64,000 nucleotides of DNA from Verrucomicrobiaceae bacterium. GTDB lineage: Bacteria; Verrucomicrobiota; Verrucomicrobiia; Verrucomicrobiales; Verrucomicrobiaceae. The DNA lies in the NCBI GenBank assembly GCA_947466075.1, contig CANIBP010000014.1:1-64000 (forward strand), written 5' to 3'. The notes beneath the pieces were generated by a model. The model saw only the letters and a list, made by a program, of their open reading frames with translations. It was not told the DNA's origin and did not search any database. Numbering within the stretch: position 1 is the first letter of the stretch; each line of letters starts with the position of its first letter. Positions 45,144-53,455 of the stretch are shown here, piece by piece. The position numbers and the translations under genes are program-made.

Positions 45144-46079
45144 ATGATTTTTTGTCATCAACCGATGCCGTGGCATGCTGGAGGCGTGCTGGAACTCATC
45201 GACGGCTTTATTCAACATCTCGCCACGGAGCGCGGCCTATCCGTGAACTACCAGCTTCTCGTGCGCCGGTTTCTGGAGGCTTTTGCCTCTTGGTTCAAGA
45301 TGAAGCACCAGTCGGAAAGTCCTGTGGCAGTGACCACTGAGCATTTAAGTGGGTTTCTCGCCCAGCGCAAAAAAGACGGCATCGCTGCGTCATCGGCGCG
45401 GATTGAACTCATCGCGTTGAAAATCTTCTTCCGCTGGCTCACTGCACGCAAGCACATCGCCTTTGATCCTGCTGACCCGATCTTGCCGCCACGTCAGGAG
45501 AAGCATCTGCCGGACTCGTTGAATGAAAACGATGTGCGGAAACTCATCGAGTCTGTGAACGGCACGAAGCCGTTGGACCGGCGTGACCGGGCGATCCTGG
45601 AGCTGTTTTATGCCAGCGGCGTGCGCTTGTCCGAGTTGATGAATGCGAAGTTGGAAAATCTGAGTCTGGAGGAAGGCTGGATTCGCGTGACGGGCAAAGG
45701 ATCGAAGACCCGCCTTGCGCCTGTGGGTGTCGCCGCGCGTGAAGCCATCGCCGCTTGGCTCGAACATGGCCGCCCGGCACTCGTGAAGCCAAAAACCCAG
45801 AGCCATATCTTCATTTCCAAGCGCGGCACACTGCTCGCGACTTCACGTATCCAGCAGATCGTTAAAGAGCGTGCGGCGCTGTGCGGCATTGATCCGGCGC
45901 GCATGCATCCGCATCTGCTGCGTCACAGCTTTGCCACACATCTGCTGAACAACGGAGCTGATCTTCGCGTGATTCAGGAAATGCTCGGCCACGCGGACAT
46001 TTCGACGACGCAGATCTACACGCATGTCGATCAGGCGCGGCTCAAAGAGGTGCATCGGCGGTTTCACCCGAGGGCGTGA
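45144..46079 (+). CDS. XerC/XerD-type tyrosine recombinase
   Basis: A 311-residue recombinase with the full catalytic set, numbered from 45144: Arg161 (GVRLSEL), Lys185, His257-x-x-Arg260 (HPHLLRHS), His283 (LGHAD) and Tyr292 (IYTHV). The N-terminal core-binding domain covers about 15-110. By length and sequence it is a chromosome-dimer or plasmid-multimer resolvase rather than a phage integrase like the one at 685. The start is uncertain: ATG 45144 follows GGAGGG by three bases, while ATG 45165 and GTG 45186 (just before the conserved LELIDGF) are also possible. It is divergent from ssb. XerC and XerD cannot be told apart by eye. Confidence 0.92.
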   Translation: MIFCHQPMPWHAGGVLELIDGFIQHLATERGLSVNYQLLVRRFLEAFASWFKMKHQSESPVAVTTEHLSGFLAQRKKDGIAASSARIELIALKIFFRWLTARKHIAFDPADPILPPRQEKHLPDSLNENDVRKLIESVNGTKPLDRRDRAILELFYASGVRLSELMNAKLENLSLEEGWIRVTGKGSKTRLAPVGVAAREAIAAWLEHGRPALVKPKTQSHIFISKRGTLLATSRIQQIVKERAALCGIDPARMHPHLLRHSFATHLLNNGADLRVIQEMLGHADISTTQIYTHVDQARLKEVHRRFHPRA

Positions 46080-46094
46080 GCCGTTGTCCGCTGG

Positions 46095-46277
46095 CTATTT
46101 TTTCGAGGACTTCATCCATGCCTTCAGAAGGTGAATGAGGCCAAGAGTAAAAAATGAGCACGAAAAAACCCAAGTCGATGTTCGCGTTGGTCTTGAATCA
46201 GCAAATGCCATGAGCAGTCGAACTCCCGACAAGCCAACATAAATGAGGCCAAAGTAGAGATTGTGATGAAACTTCAT
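46095..46277 (-). CDS. small membrane protein of unknown function
   Basis: A 60-residue protein with two hydrophobic segments, about residues 8-24 and 36-50, and a lysine-rich end. No family recognised. It starts 30 bases downstream of the phosphatidylserine decarboxylase stop on the same strand, so it may be co-transcribed. It lies in an otherwise empty 228-bp gap; the A/T-richer stretch could be chance, but the alternating membrane pattern and charged ends look real. Confidence 0.45.
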   Translation of the reverse strand: MKFHHNLYFGLIYVGLSGVRLLMAFADSRPTRTSTWVFSCSFFTLGLIHLLKAWMKSSKK

Positions 46278-46307
46278 TATGCCGGATCGCCTTATCTTTT
46301 AGTAGGT

Positions 46308-47213
46308 TTACAATGGGCAGAGACTGGCCGCCACATCGCCCATGCGCGCATAGACCTCGCGTCCGGTCTTGCTGTGCTCGATCAAATCATCGGCGAAGCG
46401 GATTTTGCCCGGTTCGAAGATCGTGATGAAGCAGGAACCGCCGAAGCTGAAATAGCCTTTCTCATCGCCTTTCGCGATTGCGGTATCAGGCGTGTAAGTT
46501 TGCACAATGGAGCCGACGCAGGTGGCGCCGACTTCGAGAAGAAGCACGTCACCGAGCTTTGCGGTGCGTAAGATGGTGATCTCGCGTTTATTCTCCCAGT
46601 GAATGCTGGCCCGGCGGCGCAAAGCAATGGGGCTGACGGAATAAAGCGGGCCGTTGATCTGGCGCGAGGCCGAGGGCGTGCCATCGCACGGAAAATGAAA
46701 GCGGTGGTAGTCCACGGGACACAAGCGTGAGATGAGCATGCTGCCGTGAGCGAAGCGCTCCGCGAGCGCGGCATCGCGCAGCAGTGCGGCGAGATCAAAA
46801 CGGGTGCCTTTGATGAAAAAATCGTCGCAGGCGGCGATGTCGGGCAGCACGAGATGACGGCCGTCGGCGGGAAAGGCGATTTCGTTTTCACCAGCTGCAA
46901 TGGGACGCGCCTGGGGCTTGAGTTTGCGGTAGAAGAACTCGTTGAAGGTGCGGTATGAGTCGGGCGCGTCGGCGAATTCGCTGACGTCCACGCCATATGT
47001 TTCGAGGAATGGAGCGATCTTGGCCCGGCTGGCCGAAGCGTCCATGCGGCGGCCATACCAGCGTGAAAAGGCGGCTTTTTTGACCAGTGCATGCAGTGGC
47101 AGCGTGCCGAGGGTGCTCTCGTAGGTGAAGCGCAAAAAGCCCTCGCCATACACCGCTTCGGTCTCGATGCGCTGGGTAAGGCGGTTGAAAAAGGTGATGG
47201 ATTCGGCGGGCAT
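46308..47213 (-). CDS. psd: phosphatidylserine decarboxylase proenzyme
   Basis: A 301-residue pyruvoyl-dependent decarboxylase that makes phosphatidylethanolamine at the inner membrane. Self-cleavage is expected between Gly259 and Ser260 (FGGSC), with Ser260 becoming the pyruvoyl group. The matching catalytic acid/base are Asp117 (FPADGR) and His170 (VDYHRFH). The GGS-C end is slightly different from the classical LGST but is common in this subfamily. A small membrane-protein gene follows on the same strand. Start ATG 47213 is directly before the conserved N-terminus. Confidence 0.93.
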   Translation of the reverse strand: MPAESITFFNRLTQRIETEAVYGEGFLRFTYESTLGTLPLHALVKKAAFSRWYGRRMDASASRAKIAPFLETYGVDVSEFADAPDSYRTFNEFFYRKLKPQARPIAAGENEIAFPADGRHLVLPDIAACDDFFIKGTRFDLAALLRDAALAERFAHGSMLISRLCPVDYHRFHFPCDGTPSASRQINGPLYSVSPIALRRRASIHWENKREITILRTAKLGDVLLLEVGATCVGSIVQTYTPDTAIAKGDEKGYFSFGGSCFITIFEPGKIRFADDLIEHSKTGREVYARMGDVAASLCPL

Positions 47214-47316
47214 GGGAGTTATTCACATAGCGCCAAGCCAAGAAAACGCCACACGAACAAAGCTGGCGACAAAGCTGATTCGAGGCATAGTCGCGGCCCC
47301 TTTCCTGACCGACCGT

Positions 47317-49011
47317 ATGACCGAACCTGAAGCCAGCACCGACAACCAGCCGCAGACAAACAGCGGACTGGTGGACCTTTCCGATCTGAAACTGATGCCG
47401 GCCTGGGTGGGCGAATTTGGCAAGGAAGAAAAGATCAAGCAGCGCTATGCCGATGCCGAAGACCGCCCAAAACGTGGAGGTCGTGATGATCGTCGTGGCG
47501 GTGGCGGCTTTGGCGATCGAGGTCGCACTGGCGGCCCGCCACCACGTCGTGATGGTCCTGGCGGCGGCGCACCTCCGCGTCGCGATGGCCCTAGTGGCTT
47601 CCGTCCGCGTGAAGGTGGCCCACCACGCCGTGATGGCGATGACCGCCGTGGTCCGCCACGTCGTTTTGGTGATCGTGATCGCAACGGCCCACCACAACGC
47701 GAGTGGGTGGAGATGCCACGCGACGTGCAGATCACGATTTTCCCAGAAGATAAGGCCGTCGATGCTCTCGCTGCGCATGTGCGCCAGACCGGTCATGCAT
47801 TCAGCATGTTCGATGCCGCACGTCTTGTGCTCGCGGGTGGTGATCGCTTCATGGTGCGCTTCCGCTGTGCCGATGAGCGTGCCACGGGGTTGTTCAACGT
47901 GCCGGCGGACGGCAGCCTGTTCCTGACGCGTGATGAGGCCCTCACGCATGTGCTGCATAGCGCCGCGCAGGATGAATTTTATCGCGTCGAGGAAATCGAA
48001 CTCGAAGCTCCGAAGGGCGAGTTCACCTCAGTGGCCGTGTGCGGCATGAGCGGCGAACTCATCGCCCCGCCGAGCCATCACAGCTACCAAACCGGCGTTA
48101 TTCGTCTGCATCGCGAGCGTTTTTCCAATATGTCGATGGAGGACTTCAAACGTCGCATCCGTGTTGAGGCGAACCCCGAACTCGTCGCGAAGTGGAAGGA
48201 AAACATGAGCAAAGGCCGCCGATGGGTGTGCTTGAAAGGGGAAGTGCCGGAAGGCGGCGAACCGCTCGCGCTCAACTCCCGCGCTGACATGGAGGCGCAT
48301 TTCCGCCGCACCTTTGGCAACGACGCTGTCATCGAAGTACGCGAGGCCACACTGCATGGCAACATCGACAAGCAGAAGCTTGCGCATGTGCTCTTCCTCA
48401 TGCTGCGCCAGTCGGTGGATGCAGCGCGGAAGCATCTGTTTGAGATCTCGCAGAAGCTCGGTGCCGGTCTGGAACGTCGTGGCATGAAGCTCTTCAAGCG
48501 CCGTGCCGGCAAGCAGTTCGTTTGCCGCGTGAAGCCGAAGGCGATCGATGCTGGACTCATTTTTTCCGACCGCCTCACTCGTGTGGTGGAGCTGCTCAAA
48601 GCCAACCACGGCTTGCCATTGCAGAAGCTCGTGGAAGCCATCGTTCCGTCCCCTCCCAAGGATGAAGCTGCTGCACCCGATGCGCCGAAGCATCCCACCG
48701 AAGAACAGATCGCAGTCATCAAAGACATCCGCTGGCTCGCCAACGAAGGTTACGTCATCGAATACAGCGACGGCATGATCTTCCTCGGCGTCCAAGGTGA
48801 AGCCGCCGCGAAGAAAGAAGCGCCTGCCGCAAAAGCTTCCGCTGATGCCGCTGCGCCTGCTGCCGAAGCATCGGCCGAACCAGTGGAAGCTGCTGCTGAG
48901 GAGCCTGACGTCGAGGAGTCCTCTGAGGAAGTGGTGGCCGAAGAACCGGTCGCTGATGTTGCCGAGGAGTCGCCAGTCGTTGCCACGGCAGATGAAGAAG
49001 GCGAAGACTGA
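47317..49011 (+). CDS. RGG-rich and acidic-tailed protein of unknown function
   Basis: A 564-residue cytoplasmic protein in three parts. Residues about 50-128 are an Arg/Gly/Asp-rich low-complexity segment with repeated PPRRDGP units, like RNA-binding RGG boxes. Residues about 135-490 are a globular region (VQITIFPEDKAVDALAAH, YQTGVIRLHRERF, GAGLERRGMKLFKR), not matched to a family I know. From about 500 the tail is alanine- and glutamate-rich. The layout suggests an RNA- or nucleic-acid-binding protein. ATG at 47317 begins the acidic MTEPEAST leader; longer in-frame readings add unrelated residues. It is 3 bases upstream of the next gene, probably coupled. Confidence 0.7.
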   Translation: MTEPEASTDNQPQTNSGLVDLSDLKLMPAWVGEFGKEEKIKQRYADAEDRPKRGGRDDRRGGGGFGDRGRTGGPPPRRDGPGGGAPPRRDGPSGFRPREGGPPRRDGDDRRGPPRRFGDRDRNGPPQREWVEMPRDVQITIFPEDKAVDALAAHVRQTGHAFSMFDAARLVLAGGDRFMVRFRCADERATGLFNVPADGSLFLTRDEALTHVLHSAAQDEFYRVEEIELEAPKGEFTSVAVCGMSGELIAPPSHHSYQTGVIRLHRERFSNMSMEDFKRRIRVEANPELVAKWKENMSKGRRWVCLKGEVPEGGEPLALNSRADMEAHFRRTFGNDAVIEVREATLHGNIDKQKLAHVLFLMLRQSVDAARKHLFEISQKLGAGLERRGMKLFKRRAGKQFVCRVKPKAIDAGLIFSDRLTRVVELLKANHGLPLQKLVEAIVPSPPKDEAAAPDAPKHPTEEQIAVIKDIRWLANEGYVIEYSDGMIFLGVQGEAAAKKEAPAAKASADAAAPAAEASAEPVEAAAEEPDVEESSEEVVAEEPVADVAEESPVVATADEEGED

Positions 49012-49014
49012 TTT

Positions 49015-49911
49015 ATGAAGCCTGCAGCCATCTTTCTCGCCGTCGTATTCAGCGCTTGGTCAGCCACCAGTCTGTTTGCGGCACGGCCTATCCTCTGCTG
49101 TGATTATGGTGGCGGTCGTGTCACCATTCTCTCTGCCACGGGAGAGATTGAATGGCAGGTGGAGGCCAAAAGTCCGCAGGATTGCTGGCAACTGCCGAAT
49201 GGAAACATCCTCTTCGCCTATGTGGCTGGCGCCAAAGAGGTGACGCGTGATCAGAAAGTCGTCTGGGAATATAAGGCCCCCGAAAAAGTCGAGTGCCATG
49301 CCTGCCGGCCGCTGCCGGACGGCAACGTGCTCGTCGTCGAATGCGGCACCAGTCGTATCATTGAAGTCGATCGCGCGGGGGAAATCGCCAAGGAGATCAA
49401 ACTCGTCACGAAGCCCGAGGTGAAGCTGCACAATCAGTTCCGCGGCACTCGCAAGACCGCTGACGGCCACTATCTCGTCTGTTTCAAAGGCGAGAGCAAA
49501 ATCGTGGAGCTCGACAGCGAAGGCAAAGTGCTGCGCGAAGTTTCCGTCACCGGTGATCCGCATGAAGTGGTGCAACTGGCGAACAAAAACCTTCTCATCA
49601 CATGCGGTGATGGTCACAAGGTCGTCGAGATCGATCCAGCGGGCAAAACGGTTTGGGAACTCAATGAAAACGACCTTCCAGGCAACACGCTGCGCCTCAT
49701 GGCCGGTTGTCATCGCCTCCCGAATGGCAACACGATCTTCGCCAACTACCTCGGCCACGGCCACATTGGTGAGCAAGCGCAGTTTTTTGAGATCACGCCT
49801 GACAAGAAAGTCGTCTGGGCCTTCGAGGACAAAGGCCGCTTCAAGACCATCAATCAGGTCATGGCGCTGGATGACAAAGGCGATGTCACCAAAGGCGAAG
49901 TGTTGCGCTGA
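49015..49911 (+). CDS. exported beta-propeller protein
   Basis: A 298-residue protein with a signal peptide (cleavage near SLFAARP). Repeated blade-like stretches follow: ILSATGEIEWQVEAKS, EVDRAGEIAKEIKL, ELDSEGKVLREVSV and EIDPAGKTVWELNE, giving about six blades. Such propellers bind ligands or proteins outside the inner membrane; no catalytic residues are seen. It begins 3 bases after the RGG protein stop. Its last 58 bp overlap the end of the convergent dihydropteroate synthase gene. Confidence 0.8.
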   Translation: MKPAAIFLAVVFSAWSATSLFAARPILCCDYGGGRVTILSATGEIEWQVEAKSPQDCWQLPNGNILFAYVAGAKEVTRDQKVVWEYKAPEKVECHACRPLPDGNVLVVECGTSRIIEVDRAGEIAKEIKLVTKPEVKLHNQFRGTRKTADGHYLVCFKGESKIVELDSEGKVLREVSVTGDPHEVVQLANKNLLITCGDGHKVVEIDPAGKTVWELNENDLPGNTLRLMAGCHRLPNGNTIFANYLGHGHIGEQAQFFEITPDKKVVWAFEDKGRFKTINQVMALDDKGDVTKGEVLR

Positions 49912-50738
49912 ACGGCCCACAGCATCTTCACCGTCTGCACAGCCGCTTTGACGTGGTGAACGCGGAAAAGGTGCGCGCCGCGTGTCATGCCCGCAGCAAT
50001 GCAGGCGACGGTGCCGGCATCGCGTTCGAGCGCGGGGATGCCCAGTACGTCGCCAATCACCGTTTTACGTGAAACGGGCAGCAAGATCGGCCGGTCGAAG
50101 CGATGCAGCGCTCGCAGATGCCGATAGATCGCCAGATTGTCATCACGCTGCTTCGCGAAGTCGATGCCGGGGTCGATCAGGATGTTTTTGTAAGGCAGAC
50201 CGGCGCTTTCGGCGAGTTCGAGCTTCTGCGTGAAGAAATCGACGAGCGTTTCGATCACGTTTGGATACTGCACATGCGTGTGCGGCACCTTAGGCTGGCC
50301 GACGCTGTGCATGATGAGCAGGCTGGCATTATGTTCAGCGCAAAGCCGCGCATTCGTCGCATCTGGCAGCGCGCTGAGGTCATTGATGATGTCCCCGCCA
50401 TGCGGCAAGACAGCGGCGATGACTTCACTGCGCCAGGTGTTGATGGAAAGAAGCGGCGCATTGAAATTCGCATGCAGTACGGGCCATTGCGCGATGAAGG
50501 GCAGCAGCCGGGCGATTTCCTCTTCCACTGAGATCGGTCCGCGATTCGTGCGCGCACTTTCAGCACCGATGTCGATGATATCCGCACCATCCAGAAGCTG
50601 CTGCTTCGCCTGAGCCAGCGCCAGCGTCGGATCGAGCGTGCCGTCGCCACAAAACGAGTCGTCGTTGATGTTCACGATGCCCATGACCATCGGGCGGCGT
50701 GGAAACTCGATGCGATGCTGTCGGGCGTGCCAGATCAT
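49854..50738 (-). CDS. folP: dihydropteroate synthase
   Basis: About 294 residues. This TIM-barrel enzyme joins para-aminobenzoate and a pterin in folate synthesis. The first strand reads MGIVNINDDSFCGDG, divergent from the usual MGILNVTPDSFSDGG. DIGAESAR, ILIDPGIDF and SRKTVIGDVLG (with the catalytic lysine) and RVHHV near the end are recognisable. Its ATG at 50738 overlaps the stop of the upstream PHP gene (ATGA); a GTG three codons upstream is the other possible start. The last residues overlap the convergent propeller gene and may be dispensable. Confidence 0.87.
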   Translation of the reverse strand: MIWHARQHRIEFPRRPMVMGIVNINDDSFCGDGTLDPTLALAQAKQQLLDGADIIDIGAESARTNRGPISVEEEIARLLPFIAQWPVLHANFNAPLLSINTWRSEVIAAVLPHGGDIINDLSALPDATNARLCAEHNASLLIMHSVGQPKVPHTHVQYPNVIETLVDFFTQKLELAESAGLPYKNILIDPGIDFAKQRDDNLAIYRHLRALHRFDRPILLPVSRKTVIGDVLGIPALERDAGTVACIAAGMTRGAHLFRVHHVKAAVQTVKMLWAVQRNTSPLVTSPLSSSAMT

Positions 50739-51547
50739 AGTGGCCACGTCTCCGGCAGCGGCACTACTTTGCGCTGGCGCTTCACAAACCGCACGGTGGT
50801 CGTGTAACCAACACTGCGGACGAGATCGAGCGCTTGGTTGAAGTCCACGCCGACATCGGTGGGCACGTGGGCGTCGGAATTGATCACGATGGGCACCTTG
50901 GCGCTGAAGGCCATCTCCAGCATCTCGCGGGCGGGATAGATTTCGCGTACGTCCTTGCGCAGACCAGCGGTGCTGACTTCGAGGATGCCGTTGGTATCGA
51001 CGAGGGCCTGGATCACCGGCGAGTAGTAGGGACGTAGATCACCCGCAGGGCGCAGGGCGAAGCGTTTGGCGAGATCGGGGTGCGCATGGAAGTCGAACTG
51101 CCTTGTGCGAATCATCTGCTCATAGAGTTTCCAATACATGCCCCACATGTGTTCGATGTCCGAGGCGGTCTTCCAGCGCGAGACGTGCTTCGGATCGTCC
51201 ACCGCGATGCCGTCATGGATGTAATGCACGCTGCCAATGAGGTAATCCCACTCCGCCATGCCTGCGGTCTCGTCGATCCACTTCTCGCGGCCTTCGAGGT
51301 GGTCGCATTCGAGGGCGAGACGAATCGGAAAGTCCGGCAGCGCCTCGCGGGCCTCGTTCACCAGTTCAAAGTAGCGCGGCAAGTCGGACAGCGGCATGCG
51401 CCAGTCATCAAAGTGCTGTGGCATCGGGTTGTGATCCGACAGGCCGATCTCCGCAAGACCGATGCTCTGTGCATGCCGTGCGTAATCGACCGGATTCCCC
51501 TCGGCATGCAGGCAAAGCGGTGTGTGTGTGTGGTAATCGGTGAGCAT
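50735..51547 (-). CDS. PHP-domain phosphatase, histidinol-phosphatase-like
   Basis: A 270-residue PHP-family metallophosphoesterase. The metal-binding motifs are DYHTHTPLC (residues about 4-12), LSDHNPM (about 34-40), ECDHLE, and later NSDAHVP. The closest function is histidinol-phosphate phosphatase of histidine biosynthesis; other PHP phosphatases cannot be excluded. ATG at 51547 is chosen where homology begins; an upstream in-frame extension is the shadow of the divergent HAD gene. It overlaps the next gene (folP) by ATGA. Confidence 0.85.
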   Translation of the reverse strand: MLTDYHTHTPLCLHAEGNPVDYARHAQSIGLAEIGLSDHNPMPQHFDDWRMPLSDLPRYFELVNEAREALPDFPIRLALECDHLEGREKWIDETAGMAEWDYLIGSVHYIHDGIAVDDPKHVSRWKTASDIEHMWGMYWKLYEQMIRTRQFDFHAHPDLAKRFALRPAGDLRPYYSPVIQALVDTNGILEVSTAGLRKDVREIYPAREMLEMAFSAKVPIVINSDAHVPTDVGVDFNQALDLVRSVGYTTTVRFVKRQRKVVPLPETWPL

Positions 51548-51614
51548 GGGGCTTTTTCGCAGCATTGAGCGCTCTGGCAAGTTGATCGCGCTGCATTTCA
51601 CGGCATGGGAAAGC

Positions 51615-52274
51615 ATGCCCACACTGAAAGCCTTCATTTTTGATCTCGACGGCACTTTGATCGACTCGCTCGCGGACATCGCGGAGTCGATCAACCGCAT
51701 GCTGGATGCGCGGGGTTATCCGCGCTGTGAGCAGGAGGTGTTCAAACAGATGGTGGGCGATGGCATGGAGAAACTCGTCGAGCGGGCGCTGCCAGAACAC
51801 GCGAGAAGTGAAGAGCTGATCAAAATTTGCGTGGAGGAGTATCGCGCGCATTACGACACGCTGTGGAATGCGCAGACGCGGCCTTATGACGGCATCGTGG
51901 CGATGCTGGCAGAGCTGAAGGGTAGGGGATTAAAGCTGGGCGTGATCTCGAACAAGGCGCATCGCTTCACTGTGCCGATGACGGAGCATTTTTTTGGCAC
52001 GGCGGTGTTTGACCATATTTTGGGCCAGCGTGCCGAGGTGCAGCGCAAGCCGGATGCGGCGGGTGCGCATGAGATGGCGGCGATTTTGGGCCTGCAGACG
52101 AATGAAATGGCCTATGTGGGTGATTCGGGCATCGACATGGAGTTTGCGAAGAATAGCAGTATGCAGGCCATCGGTGTGCGTTGGGGCTTTCGCAGCGAAG
52201 CGGAGCTCAAGGAGTGCGGCGCGGACGTGCTCATTTCGCACCCGGCGGAATTGTTCGATCTTCAGAGAAAATAA
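51615..52274 (+). CDS. HAD-family phosphatase, phosphoglycolate-phosphatase-like
   Basis: A 219-residue haloacid-dehalogenase phosphatase. Motif I is DLDGTLIDS (Asp nucleophile near residue 10), motif II VISNKAH, and motif IV GDSGIDMEFAKN. A cap domain sits between motif I and II, as in phosphoglycolate phosphatase (Gph), which dephosphorylates 2-phosphoglycolate. ATG 51615 directly precedes the conserved first strand. The gene is divergent from the PHP phosphatase with 67 bp between the starts, and both are phosphatases of small metabolites. Confidence 0.88.
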   Translation: MPTLKAFIFDLDGTLIDSLADIAESINRMLDARGYPRCEQEVFKQMVGDGMEKLVERALPEHARSEELIKICVEEYRAHYDTLWNAQTRPYDGIVAMLAELKGRGLKLGVISNKAHRFTVPMTEHFFGTAVFDHILGQRAEVQRKPDAAGAHEMAAILGLQTNEMAYVGDSGIDMEFAKNSSMQAIGVRWGFRSEAELKECGADVLISHPAELFDLQRK

Positions 52275-52327
52275 TGTTCCACCGATAACTTGAGAGCGGG
52301 AAATAGGGCCATTAGTATCGGCCCGCT

Positions 52328-53212
52328 GTGAAATTCAAATCCCCCCTATCCTTGATGCGTGCCATTCTCGTTCTCGGCACGGTGTTGCTGGCCTCCTGCC
52401 AGTTGTTCCGCAAAAAGCCACCAGCTCCGCCGCCGGAGCCTGTGAAGGCTGAATGGAAATACCCCGGTGAATGGACGGGCGGCAGCAAGGCCATCACGAG
52501 CATGGTGATCAATGTGGATGCGCAGCGTGCCATGCTGTACCACGGTGATGAAGTGGTCGGCTGGACCTATGTGGCCAGTGGCATTCCTAGCTTCCCGACA
52601 CCAACAGGCAGTTTCAAGGTGCTGGAGAAGATCAAAGACAAAGTCTCCAACTTGTATGGCAAGGGCTTCGATGCGGCCGGCAAGCTGGTAAACTCAGACT
52701 TCAAGCAGGGTAGAGATCTGCTGCCTGAGGGTGGACGTTTCGAAGCAGCGAAGATGACTTACTTCATGCGTCTGACGGGTGATGGCGTGGGCATGCACAT
52801 TGGCCCGATTCCGAAGCCTGGCCGCCGCGCCTCGCATGGCTGCATACGACTGCCTTCGAAGATGGCACCGATCTTGTTTGAGCACACCTCGGTTGGCACT
52901 CCGGTGACGATCACCGGCAGCGGCCCGGAATATGCGACCTACCTCAAGCAGTCCGCTGAAAAGGCGAAAGCGAATGCTGCCAAACTGGCCGCATCCAAGA
53001 AGAAAGCGGAAGAGGCTGCTGCACAGGCCGCTGCGGCGACGACTCTCGCTCCTGATGATCCGAACGGCCCGAAAGGTGGCGTAGTGCCGTCTGCGGGTAC
53101 CACGCCGGCCCCCACGCCGCCACCGCTTGGTGCGCCTCCGGGAACGCCAGCCACACCGCCGGAAGAAGTGAAGCCTGCGACACCGGCGAATCCACCTCCG
53201 GCGAACAATTGA
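52328..53212 (+). CDS. L,D-transpeptidase lipoprotein
   Basis: A 294-residue protein starting with GTG. The lipoprotein signal ends in LLASC (Cys24). The YkuD domain covers about residues 58-200, with the active-site motif SHGCIRLP and nucleophile Cys172, His170 two residues before. The last 90 residues are an alanine-, lysine- and then proline-rich tail, probably a cell-wall or envelope linker. The enzyme would form 3-3 peptidoglycan cross-links or attach proteins to peptidoglycan. A rho-independent terminator follows 15 bases after the stop. ATG at 52355 is an alternative start but would shorten the signal peptide. Confidence 0.9.
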   Translation: MKFKSPLSLMRAILVLGTVLLASCQLFRKKPPAPPPEPVKAEWKYPGEWTGGSKAITSMVINVDAQRAMLYHGDEVVGWTYVASGIPSFPTPTGSFKVLEKIKDKVSNLYGKGFDAAGKLVNSDFKQGRDLLPEGGRFEAAKMTYFMRLTGDGVGMHIGPIPKPGRRASHGCIRLPSKMAPILFEHTSVGTPVTITGSGPEYATYLKQSAEKAKANAAKLAASKKKAEEAAAQAAAATTLAPDDPNGPKGGVVPSAGTTPAPTPPPLGAPPGTPATPPEEVKPATPANPPPANN

Positions 53213-53227
53213 TTCATCAACCATGAA

Positions 53228-53253
53228 GGCGGGCAGCAATGCCCGCCTTTTTT
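53228..53253 (+). terminator. rho-independent terminator
   Basis: GGCGGGCA and TGCCCGCC form an 8-bp stem with a GCAA loop, followed by a run of T. It lies 15 bases after the L,D-transpeptidase stop and would end its transcript. Confidence 0.9.
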
Positions 53254-53403
53254 ATGACCATGTTGCCGCAAGGTTAATTGTGGTGCCATCGGGCGATATC
53301 AGCAGTGTTGATCGCGGATCCTTTGCCCGAAGGCTATGACTAGCGCTTAATCGAGCTGGACCTGCCTATCGCGCACTCGGTAAGAATGGTGAATACCTGA
53401 AGC

Positions 53404-53439
53404 AAAAAACGGCAAGCGACCGGTGAGATCGCTTGCCGT
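53404..53439 (-). terminator. rho-independent terminator of the tgt-yajC-secDF operon
   Basis: On the minus strand an 11-bp perfect stem (ACGGCAAGCGA with TCGCTTGCCGT) is followed by a run of T, read from the A-run at 53404-53409. It lies just downstream of the secDF stop and would end the operon. Confidence 0.85.
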
Positions 53440-53455
53440 CGTTGAAGCTTTCGGG

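Noticed and set aside
46263..46571. 102-codon plus-strand open frame at the end of psd
   Set aside because: It is antisense to phosphatidylserine decarboxylase and has no recognisable motif.
47550..47700. Tandem DNA repeat in the RGG-coding region
   Set aside because: The repetition follows from the PPRRDGP codon usage of the protein; it is not an independent repeat element.
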